NCBI GenBank assembly: GCA_034112445.1
Contig: JAWUVI010000018.1
Coordinates: forward strand, 62,001 to 126,000
DNA length: 64,000 nt
Origin: Pelagadaptatus sp034112445
Lineage (GTDB): Bacteria > Pseudomonadota > Gammaproteobacteria > Pseudomonadales > Cellvibrionaceae
Direction: 5' to 3'
Under the pieces are notes generated by a model. It was not told the origin of the DNA. It worked only from the letters and a program-made list of their open reading frames with translations, and did no database searches. A program made the translations under genes and the position numbers. Below are positions 43,540 to 52,535 of the stretch, piece after piece. Position 1 is the stretch's first letter; each line of letters starts with the position of its first letter.

Positions 43540-44814
43540 ATGAATAAGTTATGTTTTAAATGGATGAGTGCCAGTGCGTTATTAGCCGTTACTGCTACCT
43601 CAGCTGCAATTGAAGTACCTGCAGAAGTAGAGGCTCAGTATCAATCGGCTATAGAATCTAGAGCGAATGGCGATATTTATGGTGCTATTGATCAGCTAAA
43701 CAGCTTGTTGAGCAGCAGCCCTTATATGCACAGAGCGCGGTTAGAATTAGCTGTGTCTTACTATCGTGCGGCACGCTATGAAGAAGCCCGTAAAAATGCA
43801 CAAGAAGTGTTATCCAATCCAGATACCCCCGACAGCGTAAAAGAAACCATTCAAATGTTTATTGATCAGCTAGATTCAATTGCTGAAGCTGACGATACCC
43901 GTCGTCACAGTTGGGATGCGTCGATATCGTTTGGTTTAGGTCATGATGACAACGTTAACGCCGGTCCAGGCAGTGAAAGCTTTGATATTAATGGCTTAAC
44001 CTTTTTTCTTGATCCAGAAGACGGCGAACAAACCGATGCCTTCGGCACCATTTCAGGGAGCGTAAACCATTCATACCGCATGCCTGGCTCGGTCAATATT
44101 GGTTCGCGTCCAGTACAAATGTTATGGCAGTCGGGCGTTAGTCTTTACCGTAAAGAGTACCAAGATGAGCACCCATACACAGTTGATGTGATCAGCTTAA
44201 ACACAGGTCCTGCGTTGATCTCTAGAACCAACTGGCGAGCGAGCCTTGATTTCCGCGTTGACTCAGTTCGTTTAGGCGATGATGAGCTATCGGTTTACAC
44301 CAGTGCTAATCCATCGGTAACTTGGGTAGACGGTAAAAACGAATACACCTTGCGCGGTCAATGGATGGATCGCGATTATAAGCAAGCCAGTGATACTAAC
44401 CGCGAAGGTGAACGCTATCTGTTAGGGGTTGATTACACTCATAACTTCAGCGCAGTTTGGGCATTGAAAGCGGGCGTTAGCTCTTATAAGCAAGACGCTA
44501 AAGTTGACTACCGTGAGTTTGATGTTGCAGAAGGCTATCTCAGTGCTATTTGGTTGGCTTGGACCGATGGTGCAGTTTACGCTCGAGTTAATTACCGTGA
44601 AACCGAATACGATGGTTTAGAGCCCGCATTTAATGTTGGTCGTGAAGAAGACGAAACTAAGTATATTTTAGGCGCTAGCCATAACTTTAAGGCTGGAGCC
44701 ATGCAAGGTTGGGGTGTTGGCGCTCGTTTTAGTTACAGTGATAACCAGTCGAATGTCGATATTTATGAATACGATCGTAAAGTTATTAACTTTGATTTAA
44801 CTAAACGTTTTTAA
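43540..44814 (+). CDS. Slam-like outer-membrane translocator (type XI secretion)
   Basis: Slam proteins move specific substrates across the outer membrane. The 424-aa product has a signal peptide (ALLAVTATSAA), a TPR-type N-terminal domain (about residues 28-118, YQSAIESRANGDIYGAIDQL then LAVSYYRAARYEEARKNAQ), and then a beta-barrel of about 300 residues. The barrel opens with WDASISFGLGHDDNVNAGPG, the hallmark start of the Slam/DUF560 barrel, and ends in the Bam signal TKRF. The next gene encodes a likely substrate. A hairpin lies between the two. A second, truncated paralogue is at 63487. Confidence 0.82.
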   Translation: MNKLCFKWMSASALLAVTATSAAIEVPAEVEAQYQSAIESRANGDIYGAIDQLNSLLSSSPYMHRARLELAVSYYRAARYEEARKNAQEVLSNPDTPDSVKETIQMFIDQLDSIAEADDTRRHSWDASISFGLGHDDNVNAGPGSESFDINGLTFFLDPEDGEQTDAFGTISGSVNHSYRMPGSVNIGSRPVQMLWQSGVSLYRKEYQDEHPYTVDVISLNTGPALISRTNWRASLDFRVDSVRLGDDELSVYTSANPSVTWVDGKNEYTLRGQWMDRDYKQASDTNREGERYLLGVDYTHNFSAVWALKAGVSSYKQDAKVDYREFDVAEGYLSAIWLAWTDGAVYARVNYRETEYDGLEPAFNVGREEDETKYILGASHNFKAGAMQGWGVGARFSYSDNQSNVDIYEYDRKVINFDLTKRF

Positions 44815-44834
44815 TGATAGGTTGTTGAGTTTTA

Positions 44835-44870
44835 CGCCACTTGAGCAGATAATGGTCTAGTGAAGTGGCG
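44835..44870 (+). other. Intercistronic hairpin between Slam and its putative substrate
   Basis: CGCCACTT at 44835-44842 and AAGTGGCG at 44863-44870 are perfectly complementary, with a 20-nt loop. No T run follows. It may stabilise mRNA ends and set different levels for the two proteins. Confidence 0.5.
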
Positions 44871-44935
44871 ATGCAAATAATAAGCAAATAGTTAGTCAGG
44901 GATTCTGGATTAACTATTTACCAAGGAGATGGATA

Positions 44936-46300
44936 ATGAAAAATATATTTATAGTAAGCGCATTGAGTTTGGCCATAGCGGGCACAGTAAATGTTCATGC
45001 AGCAACTGGTTCTGCCGAAGGCACTGAAAGTTGTGTTGTACAAGGCGGTCAAGGTGAGAGTCTATCTGAATGGGGCATCTGGTGTGGTGTGGCAACGTTC
45101 TTGTCGGCTTTGTCAGAGATGGATCCGTCAGCGGCTGGCCCAGAAGGCGAAAATTTTGAAATAGCCATTGGTGATCCTACTGGCCGTGGTGAGGCGGAAC
45201 AATTTGATCCTGCTACCGGCGGCGATGAAGTCACTCCTCATGTAGTTCTTCCTGCGCAACAGCCAGGCCAATTTGTGGGTTATTTTGTCACGCAAGATTT
45301 TGAAGGTGATTATGAGACTGACGAAGGTTATGGCTATGGAACACCAGTAAGTCAGCTTGGCGGTATAGCTCTGGCATTTGAAGATGGCTATGACGATTTT
45401 AATGAGGGCTATGGCGATGAGGGCTATGGCGGTGAAGGTTATGGTGAATTTGAATTTGAAGTTGAAGGCGTTGATACAATAGCTTATGGCCGTTTTAATG
45501 CCGATGGTTCGCCTAAAGATGGTGCTGAATTTACTAGTGAAGATGATTTTTATCACTATGATAACAATGACGAAAATAGAAGATCAGGTGGGGATAGTCA
45601 TACCGCCGTTACTCTTGATGCTGATCCTAGTATGGTAGGTTATGCATACTCATATGAGTCTGATTACAGCTATGACTATGAAGATCAAACTGATGACTAC
45701 AATAACTATCGTTACTTTGGGGCTAGTGAAGTCATTGTCTATCAGGAGTCTGAAGAAGAGGATGGCCCACAATTTCGCAGTTTAAGCGGCCCGGAAGGTG
45801 AAATCCTGAAGGATTATTGGGCTGGGTATCAGTACAAATCTACGACTAGAGACTCTGTATATTCACTCGAAATGATGGCCTTTGTAGCTGGTATTGCTAC
45901 ACCTCTCTCTGATATTCAACGCCTAATTACTGGCGACGTTGAAGCTGTTTATACTGGGAATTCGATGATCTATGATCAAGCCGTGCGTTTGAATGTGAAT
46001 TTTGGTGGTCAGACCTTCACTGGTGAGTTTGGTGATGGATACGAATATGCCAAATCTAACTCCGGTATTGCTATGGATAAAGATATAAGCTTTACCGCAT
46101 CGGGCGTGATTGATGGTATAAACTTGATTTCAACTGAAGTGTCTGCCGATTCTGGATTTGTTCAAGGCACCTTCTTCGGAGAAGGCGGTCGAATTGTTGG
46201 CGGTGGCTATGATGTTACTATCGATCAAGACCGTATCGTTGATGCTTTTACTGCCGTAGAAGGTGAAAACAATATGGTGCAAGCCGGTGGCCCAATCTAA
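44936..46300 (+). CDS. Probable Slam substrate: exported acidic Gly/Tyr-rich protein with TbpB-like barrel
   Basis: The 454-aa product has a signal peptide ending VHA-A (no lipobox, so not a lipoprotein), two cysteines at 33 and 50 that could pair, and a very acidic central region rich in Gly, Tyr, Asp and Glu (about residues 120-300; for example EGYGDEGYGGEGYGEFEFE). The C-terminal 110 residues have the strand pattern of the TbpB/HphA-type handle barrel: LNVNFGGQTFTGEF, ISFTASGVIDG, GFVQGTFFGEGGRIVGGGYDV. It directly follows the Slam-like gene and has a strong ribosome site (AAGGAGATGG). Ligand unknown; a metal or haem role would fit family members but is inference. Confidence 0.78.
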   Translation: MKNIFIVSALSLAIAGTVNVHAATGSAEGTESCVVQGGQGESLSEWGIWCGVATFLSALSEMDPSAAGPEGENFEIAIGDPTGRGEAEQFDPATGGDEVTPHVVLPAQQPGQFVGYFVTQDFEGDYETDEGYGYGTPVSQLGGIALAFEDGYDDFNEGYGDEGYGGEGYGEFEFEVEGVDTIAYGRFNADGSPKDGAEFTSEDDFYHYDNNDENRRSGGDSHTAVTLDADPSMVGYAYSYESDYSYDYEDQTDDYNNYRYFGASEVIVYQESEEEDGPQFRSLSGPEGEILKDYWAGYQYKSTTRDSVYSLEMMAFVAGIATPLSDIQRLITGDVEAVYTGNSMIYDQAVRLNVNFGGQTFTGEFGDGYEYAKSNSGIAMDKDISFTASGVIDGINLISTEVSADSGFVQGTFFGEGGRIVGGGYDVTIDQDRIVDAFTAVEGENNMVQAGGPI

Positions 46301-46326
46301 GCCTGTGTTGCTAGCTTTGAGTCTTT

Positions 46327-46352
46327 AAAACCTGCTTCGGCAGGTTTTTTTT
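46327..46352 (+). terminator. Terminator after the Slam substrate gene
   Basis: AAAACCTGC-TTCG-GCAGGTTTT with eight T residues: a strong terminator with a stable tetraloop. It separates the Slam unit from the glycosyltransferase genes 27 bp further on. Confidence 0.95.
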
Positions 46353-46378
46353 AATCCAATATTTGGTGAGGTTGTTAC

Positions 46379-47572
46379 GTGGCTCGAATTTTATGTGTGT
46401 GGGAAATGGGCAGTAATCTTGGCCATTTAACCAACCTCAAGCTGTTCGTTGATGCCGCTATTGAGCAAGGTCACAAGGTCAGTTTAGCGATACGCGAACT
46501 GCAAAATGTCACAACCATCTTTGATTCTAAGACTATTAAACTCTACCAAGCTCCACATATTCGTAGGCAAAAACAATCTTATTCTCAACCCATTGTCAGT
46601 TTTTCTCAGCTAATTCATCGCCAGGTATTCACCAATGAGCAAGAGCTAACGGGCTTATATCTGGCTTGGAATTCTTTGTTTGATGCGGTTAATCCTGATT
46701 TAGTTGTTTACGATCATTCACCGTCTGCATTGGTAGCCAGTGTGGGAAAGTCTTGGCAGAAGTGGATTGTTGGTAGTGGTTTTTTAATTCCTAGAACAGA
46801 CGGCCCCTTTATGGGGGTGTTTCCAGGCTTAAAGCCGTCCATTGAGAATGACAGTGTGCTACAGGCGGCTGAAAATTCTTTACTGAAAACCATTAACTCA
46901 GTTTTAGAAAGTAACCACGTTGAGCCCCTTAAATCGGTTAAGCACATTTATCAGCAATCTGAGCAACAACTCTTATTGACCTTGCCTGAGCTGGATCATT
47001 TTGGTGCAAGATCTAATGGGCAATACCTGGGAGTTAAGTTGGGACGCTCTGGAGTAGAGCCGCGCTGGCTGGCTGGTGATGGCTGTAAAGTGTTTGTTTA
47101 TTTACGGCCTTTCCCGCAGATGGCGGAGTTATTTAATACCTTGCTTGAGAATAGCGTCAGAATTTTATTGTACGCGCGCGATATTCCAGAAGCTTTACAG
47201 AAAAAATTCCAAGGAAAAATAAGTTTTTCAGCACTGCCGGTAAATTTGACCCTAGCTTATGCTGAGGCGGACTATGTCATCAGCCACGGTAATCATGGTG
47301 CAGCGGCTCAAGCGCTATATTGCGGTGTGCCCCAGTTATTGATCCCGAAGCAGCAAGAGCAAATGCTTTTGGCCAAGCGAGTAGAACAACTGGGAATGGG
47401 CGTTGTCGCTCACCGAAGTCAGCCAGAATATTTATCTACTTGGCAGAAGTTAACCTCAATAACCAAGCAATCTATATCGCAACAAACTGCTTCCATCATA
47501 GGTTCGCAACCGCAATCTAGCGCCGAAAGTGTCATTAGTCGGTTGATGCAAGAAAGCTTATCTGAGCAATAG
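46379..47572 (+). CDS. GT1-family glycosyltransferase (first of a tandem pair)
   Basis: A GT-B glycosyltransferase of the UGT/MGT type, 397 aa. The N-terminal domain begins ARILCVWEMGSNLGHLTNL, like acceptor-binding domains of this family. The donor site near the C-terminus reads ADYVISHGNHGAAAQALYCGVPQLLIPKQQEQ, a variant of the usual HGGxGT motif. Start is GTG 46379 with GGTGAGG upstream. It has no signal peptide, so it acts in the cytoplasm, on a small molecule, lipid or nascent protein. Its neighbour 10 bp downstream is a paralogue. Confidence 0.87.
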   Translation: MARILCVWEMGSNLGHLTNLKLFVDAAIEQGHKVSLAIRELQNVTTIFDSKTIKLYQAPHIRRQKQSYSQPIVSFSQLIHRQVFTNEQELTGLYLAWNSLFDAVNPDLVVYDHSPSALVASVGKSWQKWIVGSGFLIPRTDGPFMGVFPGLKPSIENDSVLQAAENSLLKTINSVLESNHVEPLKSVKHIYQQSEQQLLLTLPELDHFGARSNGQYLGVKLGRSGVEPRWLAGDGCKVFVYLRPFPQMAELFNTLLENSVRILLYARDIPEALQKKFQGKISFSALPVNLTLAYAEADYVISHGNHGAAAQALYCGVPQLLIPKQQEQMLLAKRVEQLGMGVVAHRSQPEYLSTWQKLTSITKQSISQQTASIIGSQPQSSAESVISRLMQESLSEQ

Positions 47573-47582
47573 TAGGTAATAC

Positions 47583-48767
47583 GTGGCTAAAATCTTATGT
47601 GTTTGGGAGATGGGCAGCAGTCTGGGTCATTTAACCAATCTTAAACCGTTCGTGGATGCCGCTCTTGAGTTAGGGCACGAAGTTAGTTTGGCGGTTCGTG
47701 AGCAACGCAATGTAGCGACACTGTTTGATGTGACAAAGATTCAGCTCTTACCGGCCCCTTTTCCTCCACAGGTTAGCCATACATCCTCTAGTCCTCTCAT
47801 AAGTTTTTCTCAATTGATTAATCGACAGATGTTCTCGAACGAGAAAGAGTTAAACGCCTTGTATAATGCTTGGGATTCTTTATTTGATCTTATTAAGCCT
47901 GATTTAGTTGTATACGACCACTCGCCTTCAGCGCTTGTGGCCAGCGTAGATAAACCTTGGCAGAAGTGGGTTGTAGGCAGTGGCTTTCTAGTGCCGCGCT
48001 CGGATGGTCCATTTTTAGGTGCTTTCCCTGGACTGAAGCCTTCGCTGAAAAGAGATCGGTTGTTAGAAAAGGAAGAAAAGAACTTACTGGTGACTATTAA
48101 TCAGGTGCTGAGCAATGCTCAGGTGAAACCGCTTAAATCTGTTAAGCACTTATATCAGCAATGTGATCAGCAGCTATTGCTAACACTACCCGAGTTAGAT
48201 CACTTTGGTGCGAGACCAAAAGGCAAATATCTCGGGGTAAAGTGGAGTGATTCTGGGGTGGAACCTTTCTGGCCCGAAGGAGGCGGCCCAAAGGTTTTTG
48301 TTTACTTGCATCCTTTTCCAAATATGGCTGAGTTATTTAATACGCTACTTAAAAAAAATGCCCGAATTCTTTTTTATGCTAGAGATTTGCCTGAGGCATT
48401 AAAGCAAAAGCTGAAAGAAAGAATAGCGTTTTCTGATCATCCTATAAACCTAACGCAGGCGTATACAGAAGCTGACTATGTTATCAATCACGCCAATCAC
48501 GGCACGGTCACGCAAGCTGTTGGCAGTGGTGTACCACAGTTATTAATTCCTATGCATCAAGAGCAACTTCTTTTGGCGCAGCGGGTAGTGCAGTTAGGCA
48601 TGGGAGTAATAGCCTTTCGTGATCAGCCAGAATTCCTCTCCTCTTGGCAGAAGTTAACCTCAATAACCAAGCGTTCGAGAGTGAATAAAACACACTGTAA
48701 GCCTAAACAGGATATCAAACACGAGATCAGTCGATTAATGCAAAAGACATTTCCTCTCTTTAAGTAG
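47583..48767 (+). CDS. GT1-family glycosyltransferase (second of a tandem pair)
   Basis: A 394-aa paralogue of the preceding gene, with obvious identity along its length: AKILCVWEMGSSLGHLTNL at the start, YDHSPSALVASV, LLLTLPELDHFGAR, and donor motif HANHGTVTQAVGSGVPQLLIP. It also starts with GTG. The first Gly of the donor motif is replaced differently in each copy, so the two may have different sugar donors or acceptors. The pair arose by tandem duplication. It converges with the DUF1624 gene. Confidence 0.87.
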   Translation: MAKILCVWEMGSSLGHLTNLKPFVDAALELGHEVSLAVREQRNVATLFDVTKIQLLPAPFPPQVSHTSSSPLISFSQLINRQMFSNEKELNALYNAWDSLFDLIKPDLVVYDHSPSALVASVDKPWQKWVVGSGFLVPRSDGPFLGAFPGLKPSLKRDRLLEKEEKNLLVTINQVLSNAQVKPLKSVKHLYQQCDQQLLLTLPELDHFGARPKGKYLGVKWSDSGVEPFWPEGGGPKVFVYLHPFPNMAELFNTLLKKNARILFYARDLPEALKQKLKERIAFSDHPINLTQAYTEADYVINHANHGTVTQAVGSGVPQLLIPMHQEQLLLAQRVVQLGMGVIAFRDQPEFLSSWQKLTSITKRSRVNKTHCKPKQDIKHEISRLMQKTFPLFK

Positions 48768-48822
48768 AAAAAGTGTGATTCATTTTTCTTTTTTTGAACT
48801 ATCCGGTATGGAATACCTAGAG

Positions 48823-49962
48823 CTAAAAATAATGAACCCAATGACTCTTTTCCCGTGACTGTTTGAACTTCCCGTATTGAATGCAGCATGGGTATAGGAT
48901 GATGAGGCCGGCGAGCCAAGCTCCGATGGCGAGGGTTACCGAAGAGTCATTTGGCAGAATATAGCTCAAGCTGCCGTATAGGTATAAATGCGCCACATAA
49001 AAGAACAGAGTGGCGCTACCAAAGGTGGTTAATGGCTGCACAGGTGTTGTTCGAGTTAAGCCAATTGAGGCCAAAATCAAACCGCCTAAGCCCAGCGTGA
49101 TAAGTAGAAAGGCAGGGCTAGGTGGGTACTTAGTAACGTTGAAAAGGTCAATCCAGTCGCGCACTTCAATATTGTGATAATCACCAACGTTAAAGCCAAT
49201 CCTAAAAACCAGGAACGCGGCAATCATGATGATGCTTATAATAAGTAGATTCTTATAGGCTGCGTTGGCTTGCGATATGAGTGCTCGGCCAAACACGACG
49301 CCCAATAAGCCTAAGGCAATCCAAGGTAGAATTGGGTATCGAACCAATAAGAAACCACTTTGGCCGGGAATGTAAAACACCCGCACGAACATATTATAAA
49401 CAGTCGAAGCATCCGTATCGGCAGGAAAAAAATAAAACGGGATGACGATTAATATCGCGGCTAACGAGGTCAGCAGCGCCGAAGAATAAGTCATCACAAA
49501 CGATGTGATGATCATGCAGCTACCGAGTGCGGCGAGTACTCCAAAGTACAAAAATATCTGGCTGGGGTCATAACCCGCTTCGCCTGAGCCGAAAGTGTTG
49601 CGGGGGATATCACTGCTATTATCCCCAAACATCCACGCGATGTTGATAATGGAAAATTGCAGTAACACGAGCAGGCCGCCACGAATGAAAAAGTGGCGTT
49701 GGATCTGTCGCGGCTCTATGCCCTGACGTGATCGAGCGTGATGCATGAACACCATTGAGGTACCCATCAAAAAGAAAAAGCCGGGTGCGCATAAGTGGGT
49801 AATAAAGCGGATGAAAAACGCAACGCCATCACCGTCGTAGTTGGGCATAGTGCTACCCCAGTGCTCGCTAGGATGGCTGCGGCTGATGAGCCCGCGAACA
49901 TGATCCAGCGCCATGAAAACAATAATTAGGCCGCGGCTCACGTCAATAGCAGGGTATCTCAT
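48823..49962 (-). CDS. DUF1624/HGSNAT-like membrane acyltransferase family protein
   Basis: The 379-aa polytopic protein opens with RYPAIDVSRGLIIVFMALDHVRG, the diagnostic start of the heparan-alpha-glucosaminide N-acetyltransferase catalytic-domain family (DUF1624/DUF5009), with the Asp-x3-Arg-G and active-site-like DHVR. About ten hydrophobic segments follow. Related bacterial proteins are only loosely characterised; transfer of an acyl group across the membrane is inferred from the family. It is transcribed toward the glycosyltransferase pair with 55 bp between stops. Confidence 0.82.
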   Translation of the reverse strand: MRYPAIDVSRGLIIVFMALDHVRGLISRSHPSEHWGSTMPNYDGDGVAFFIRFITHLCAPGFFFLMGTSMVFMHHARSRQGIEPRQIQRHFFIRGGLLVLLQFSIINIAWMFGDNSSDIPRNTFGSGEAGYDPSQIFLYFGVLAALGSCMIITSFVMTYSSALLTSLAAILIVIPFYFFPADTDASTVYNMFVRVFYIPGQSGFLLVRYPILPWIALGLLGVVFGRALISQANAAYKNLLIISIIMIAAFLVFRIGFNVGDYHNIEVRDWIDLFNVTKYPPSPAFLLITLGLGGLILASIGLTRTTPVQPLTTFGSATLFFYVAHLYLYGSLSYILPNDSSVTLAIGAWLAGLIILYPCCIQYGKFKQSREKSHWVHYF

Positions 49963-50113
49963 AGGGAATTTTTCACGAAGGGGAGCGTTAATAATGTGAA
50001 CAGTTTATAGCTTGGTTTTAAGCTGGGCAATGCGAGTCTGTATGTGAAAAAACCTGCTAAGATAATGGTAGCTTCTTTACCGTTGTTTATCTAAAAACCA
50101 ACAAGTGCCTTTT

Positions 50114-52531
50114 ATGAATTACTATCAATATTCGATTAGCTGCAGCGGTTGTCAGTCTAAAGTGATTGCCACGTTATGTTTGCTGCTGGTTATCTTCAGT
50201 TTGCCAGCGTTAGCCGCTGCTAGCGAATCTATTAGGGCCACCGATCAGCCAGTTTCAATCGTTTCCGCTCACACCAAACATTTAAATGCCACGCCTAATC
50301 TTGCGTTTTTTAGAGATCCAAAGTCTCAATATAAACTCGACGATATACGAGCTATGTTGGCTGATCCAGTATGGGAAAAGCCTCGTGATGCTAGTGGCTC
50401 CATCGGCTCCGCTGAAGGAAATATATGGGTGTATGGACGCCTTAAGCTTGATGCCGACAAGTCTAAAAAATGGGTGGTTAATATTAATAATCAATCTATT
50501 AGAACGATTGATGGCTGGAAGTACGACGGTGGTGTTTTAGCCGAAACCTATTCAGTGCGTATGGATGTCCCCTTTAATCAGAGGAATATAGAGGTCTATA
50601 ATTATACGCTTATTGTGGATTCACTGCCTGATGTAGAAAGTGAGATTATCTTTAAGATTTCCAGTGAATCATGGATTGATTTGCCGGTGACTTTCGATTC
50701 CCTTGAAAATTATATTGGCAATCAAGAGCCTAAAATATTTTACCGTGCATTGTATTTCGGGATGATGTTGAGCATCTTGTTATACAACTTGATTTTACTG
50801 GTGACTTTAAAAGAGAGAGTTTATTTTCACTACATGTGTTTGGTGGCTTCTGCGGTGTTATTTTTTATGGCAATGGATGGTCGTGGGTATTTTTATTTAT
50901 GGTCTAAGTTTCCCAGTTTTAACAACATAGCGCTGAACTTTTTTTTACTATGCATACTACTTTCTGGCAGTATGTTTACGCGTTCATTTTTACAGCTAAA
51001 AGATCATTTTTCTCGCTTCGATTCCTTTTTTAAATACACATCAATGATTTGTGCCGTGTTGATATTGATGTGCTTTTTTGCGCCGCAATTCTTATTACTC
51101 GAAGTATTGACGATTATTGTCGTTATAATTTTTCCAAGTTTTATCTTTGTAGGTTTTTATACTTGGCGGTCGGGTGCACGTTATGCGCGCTTTTACACTG
51201 TTTCGTGGCTTATGTTGTCGTTGGCTTTTGTCTGGTTAGCCATGGGTGTTTGGGGTGTTTCTTTTGTTGAGATAGATAGCTTATGGAGCTATTTAAGAGG
51301 CGGTGTTTTATTGCAAATGTTGATGTTGTCAATGGGAGTGGCTGCCCGTCTTTCTTTTATGGCAACACAGCGTGAAGATGCAATCCGTAACAGTCAGGCA
51401 AAAAGTGATTTAATAGCCCAGGTTAGCCACGAAATCCGAACCCCAATGAATGGCATTATTGGTATGTCCGAATTACTTGAGGAGCAACTGACAGATGAAA
51501 CTTCTAAGCATTACAACAACGTTATTTCACAATCGGCAACCGCTTTATTAGGTGTGATTAATGATCTGTTGGATGTCGCTAAAATTGAAGCCGACAAGAT
51601 GACTCTGAGCTTCGAGCCTACGCATGTGAAAACCGTAGCGGAAAAGTCTCTACAATTGATTGAATCGCAAGTGAAAGGTCGTGATTTAAAGCTTATTTTG
51701 GATATTGAACAGGACATACCTGAGTGGTTGAGTGTTGATGCCACTCGCTTGGGGCAAATACTGATTAACTATTTGAATAATGCTCAAAAATTTACACTTG
51801 AAGGCAGTATCACGTTAAAAGTTTCTTTGTGTTCAACTTATTCTGGCAATATCATTTTCTCAGTCATTGATACAGGACCGGGAATTGCGCAAGACCTCCA
51901 GCCTGTATTGTTCGATGCTTTTTCGCAAGACGATACAGACTCAGAGAAAGCCGGTATGGGTACAGGCTTGGGGTTGTTCATCAGCCAGCGTCTAGCCAGA
52001 TTGATGGGGGGGCATGTTGGCTTTGATAGCCGTGTGGGTGAGGGAACGAGTTTTTGGGTTTCACTGCCTCTAGAGTCTTGTGATGCACCATCCAAAATAA
52101 AAATTAGCAGTGATGAAGTTGACGATTGTTTAAAAGATAAAATGATTTTAGTTGCTGAAGATAACTCAGTGAATCAAATGGTCATTAAGGGCTTGCTGAA
52201 AAAATTAGGGTGTCGGTTTCATGTGGTCGACAACGGCCAAGAAGCGCTGGATTATGTTACGGCTGAAAATGAAATTGATTTTATCCTGATGGATTGTGAG
52301 ATGCCTATTTGTGATGGTTTTTGTGCGACAGAAAAGATCAGAGCTTTTGAGCTCAGTCATAGAAAAGTAAGGTTGCCTATTGTGGCTTTAACAGCTCATG
52401 CCCTCCAAGGTCATAAGGATAGGTGTTATAAGTCGGGCATGGATGCGGTGTTAAATAAGCCGATTAAATCCCCTGAACTTGCGAAAATGATGACAAGCTT
52501 CCTAAAGGGTACAATAGTAAAAGGCGGGTGA
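50114..52531 (+). CDS. Hybrid sensor histidine kinase with 7TM-DISM sensor
   Basis: Signal transducer of about 805 aa. It has a signal peptide or first helix (VIATLCLLLVIFSLPALAAA), a periplasmic 7TMR-DISM extracellular domain (about 40-210), seven transmembrane helices (about 210-400), then HisKA with phospho-acceptor His439 (QVSHEIRTPMNGIIGM), HATPase_c with NYLNNAQKF, DTGPGIAQD and GMGTGLGLFISQRL, and a C-terminal receiver with Asp727 (ILMDCEMP). The start may be ATG 50114 or GTG 50105. No Hpt domain is present, so it needs a partner. No obvious target gene is adjacent other than a small protein downstream. Confidence 0.94.
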   Translation: MNYYQYSISCSGCQSKVIATLCLLLVIFSLPALAAASESIRATDQPVSIVSAHTKHLNATPNLAFFRDPKSQYKLDDIRAMLADPVWEKPRDASGSIGSAEGNIWVYGRLKLDADKSKKWVVNINNQSIRTIDGWKYDGGVLAETYSVRMDVPFNQRNIEVYNYTLIVDSLPDVESEIIFKISSESWIDLPVTFDSLENYIGNQEPKIFYRALYFGMMLSILLYNLILLVTLKERVYFHYMCLVASAVLFFMAMDGRGYFYLWSKFPSFNNIALNFFLLCILLSGSMFTRSFLQLKDHFSRFDSFFKYTSMICAVLILMCFFAPQFLLLEVLTIIVVIIFPSFIFVGFYTWRSGARYARFYTVSWLMLSLAFVWLAMGVWGVSFVEIDSLWSYLRGGVLLQMLMLSMGVAARLSFMATQREDAIRNSQAKSDLIAQVSHEIRTPMNGIIGMSELLEEQLTDETSKHYNNVISQSATALLGVINDLLDVAKIEADKMTLSFEPTHVKTVAEKSLQLIESQVKGRDLKLILDIEQDIPEWLSVDATRLGQILINYLNNAQKFTLEGSITLKVSLCSTYSGNIIFSVIDTGPGIAQDLQPVLFDAFSQDDTDSEKAGMGTGLGLFISQRLARLMGGHVGFDSRVGEGTSFWVSLPLESCDAPSKIKISSDEVDDCLKDKMILVAEDNSVNQMVIKGLLKKLGCRFHVVDNGQEALDYVTAENEIDFILMDCEMPICDGFCATEKIRAFELSHRKVRLPIVALTAHALQGHKDRCYKSGMDAVLNKPIKSPELAKMMTSFLKGTIVKGG

Positions 52532-52535
52532 TTAT

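Noticed and set aside
45128..45556. 142-codon antisense frame in the Slam cargo gene, rich in Ile/Phe/Ala
   Set aside because: It is the complement of the Gly/Tyr/Asp/Glu repeat region; the apparent hydrophobic pattern is produced by low complexity.
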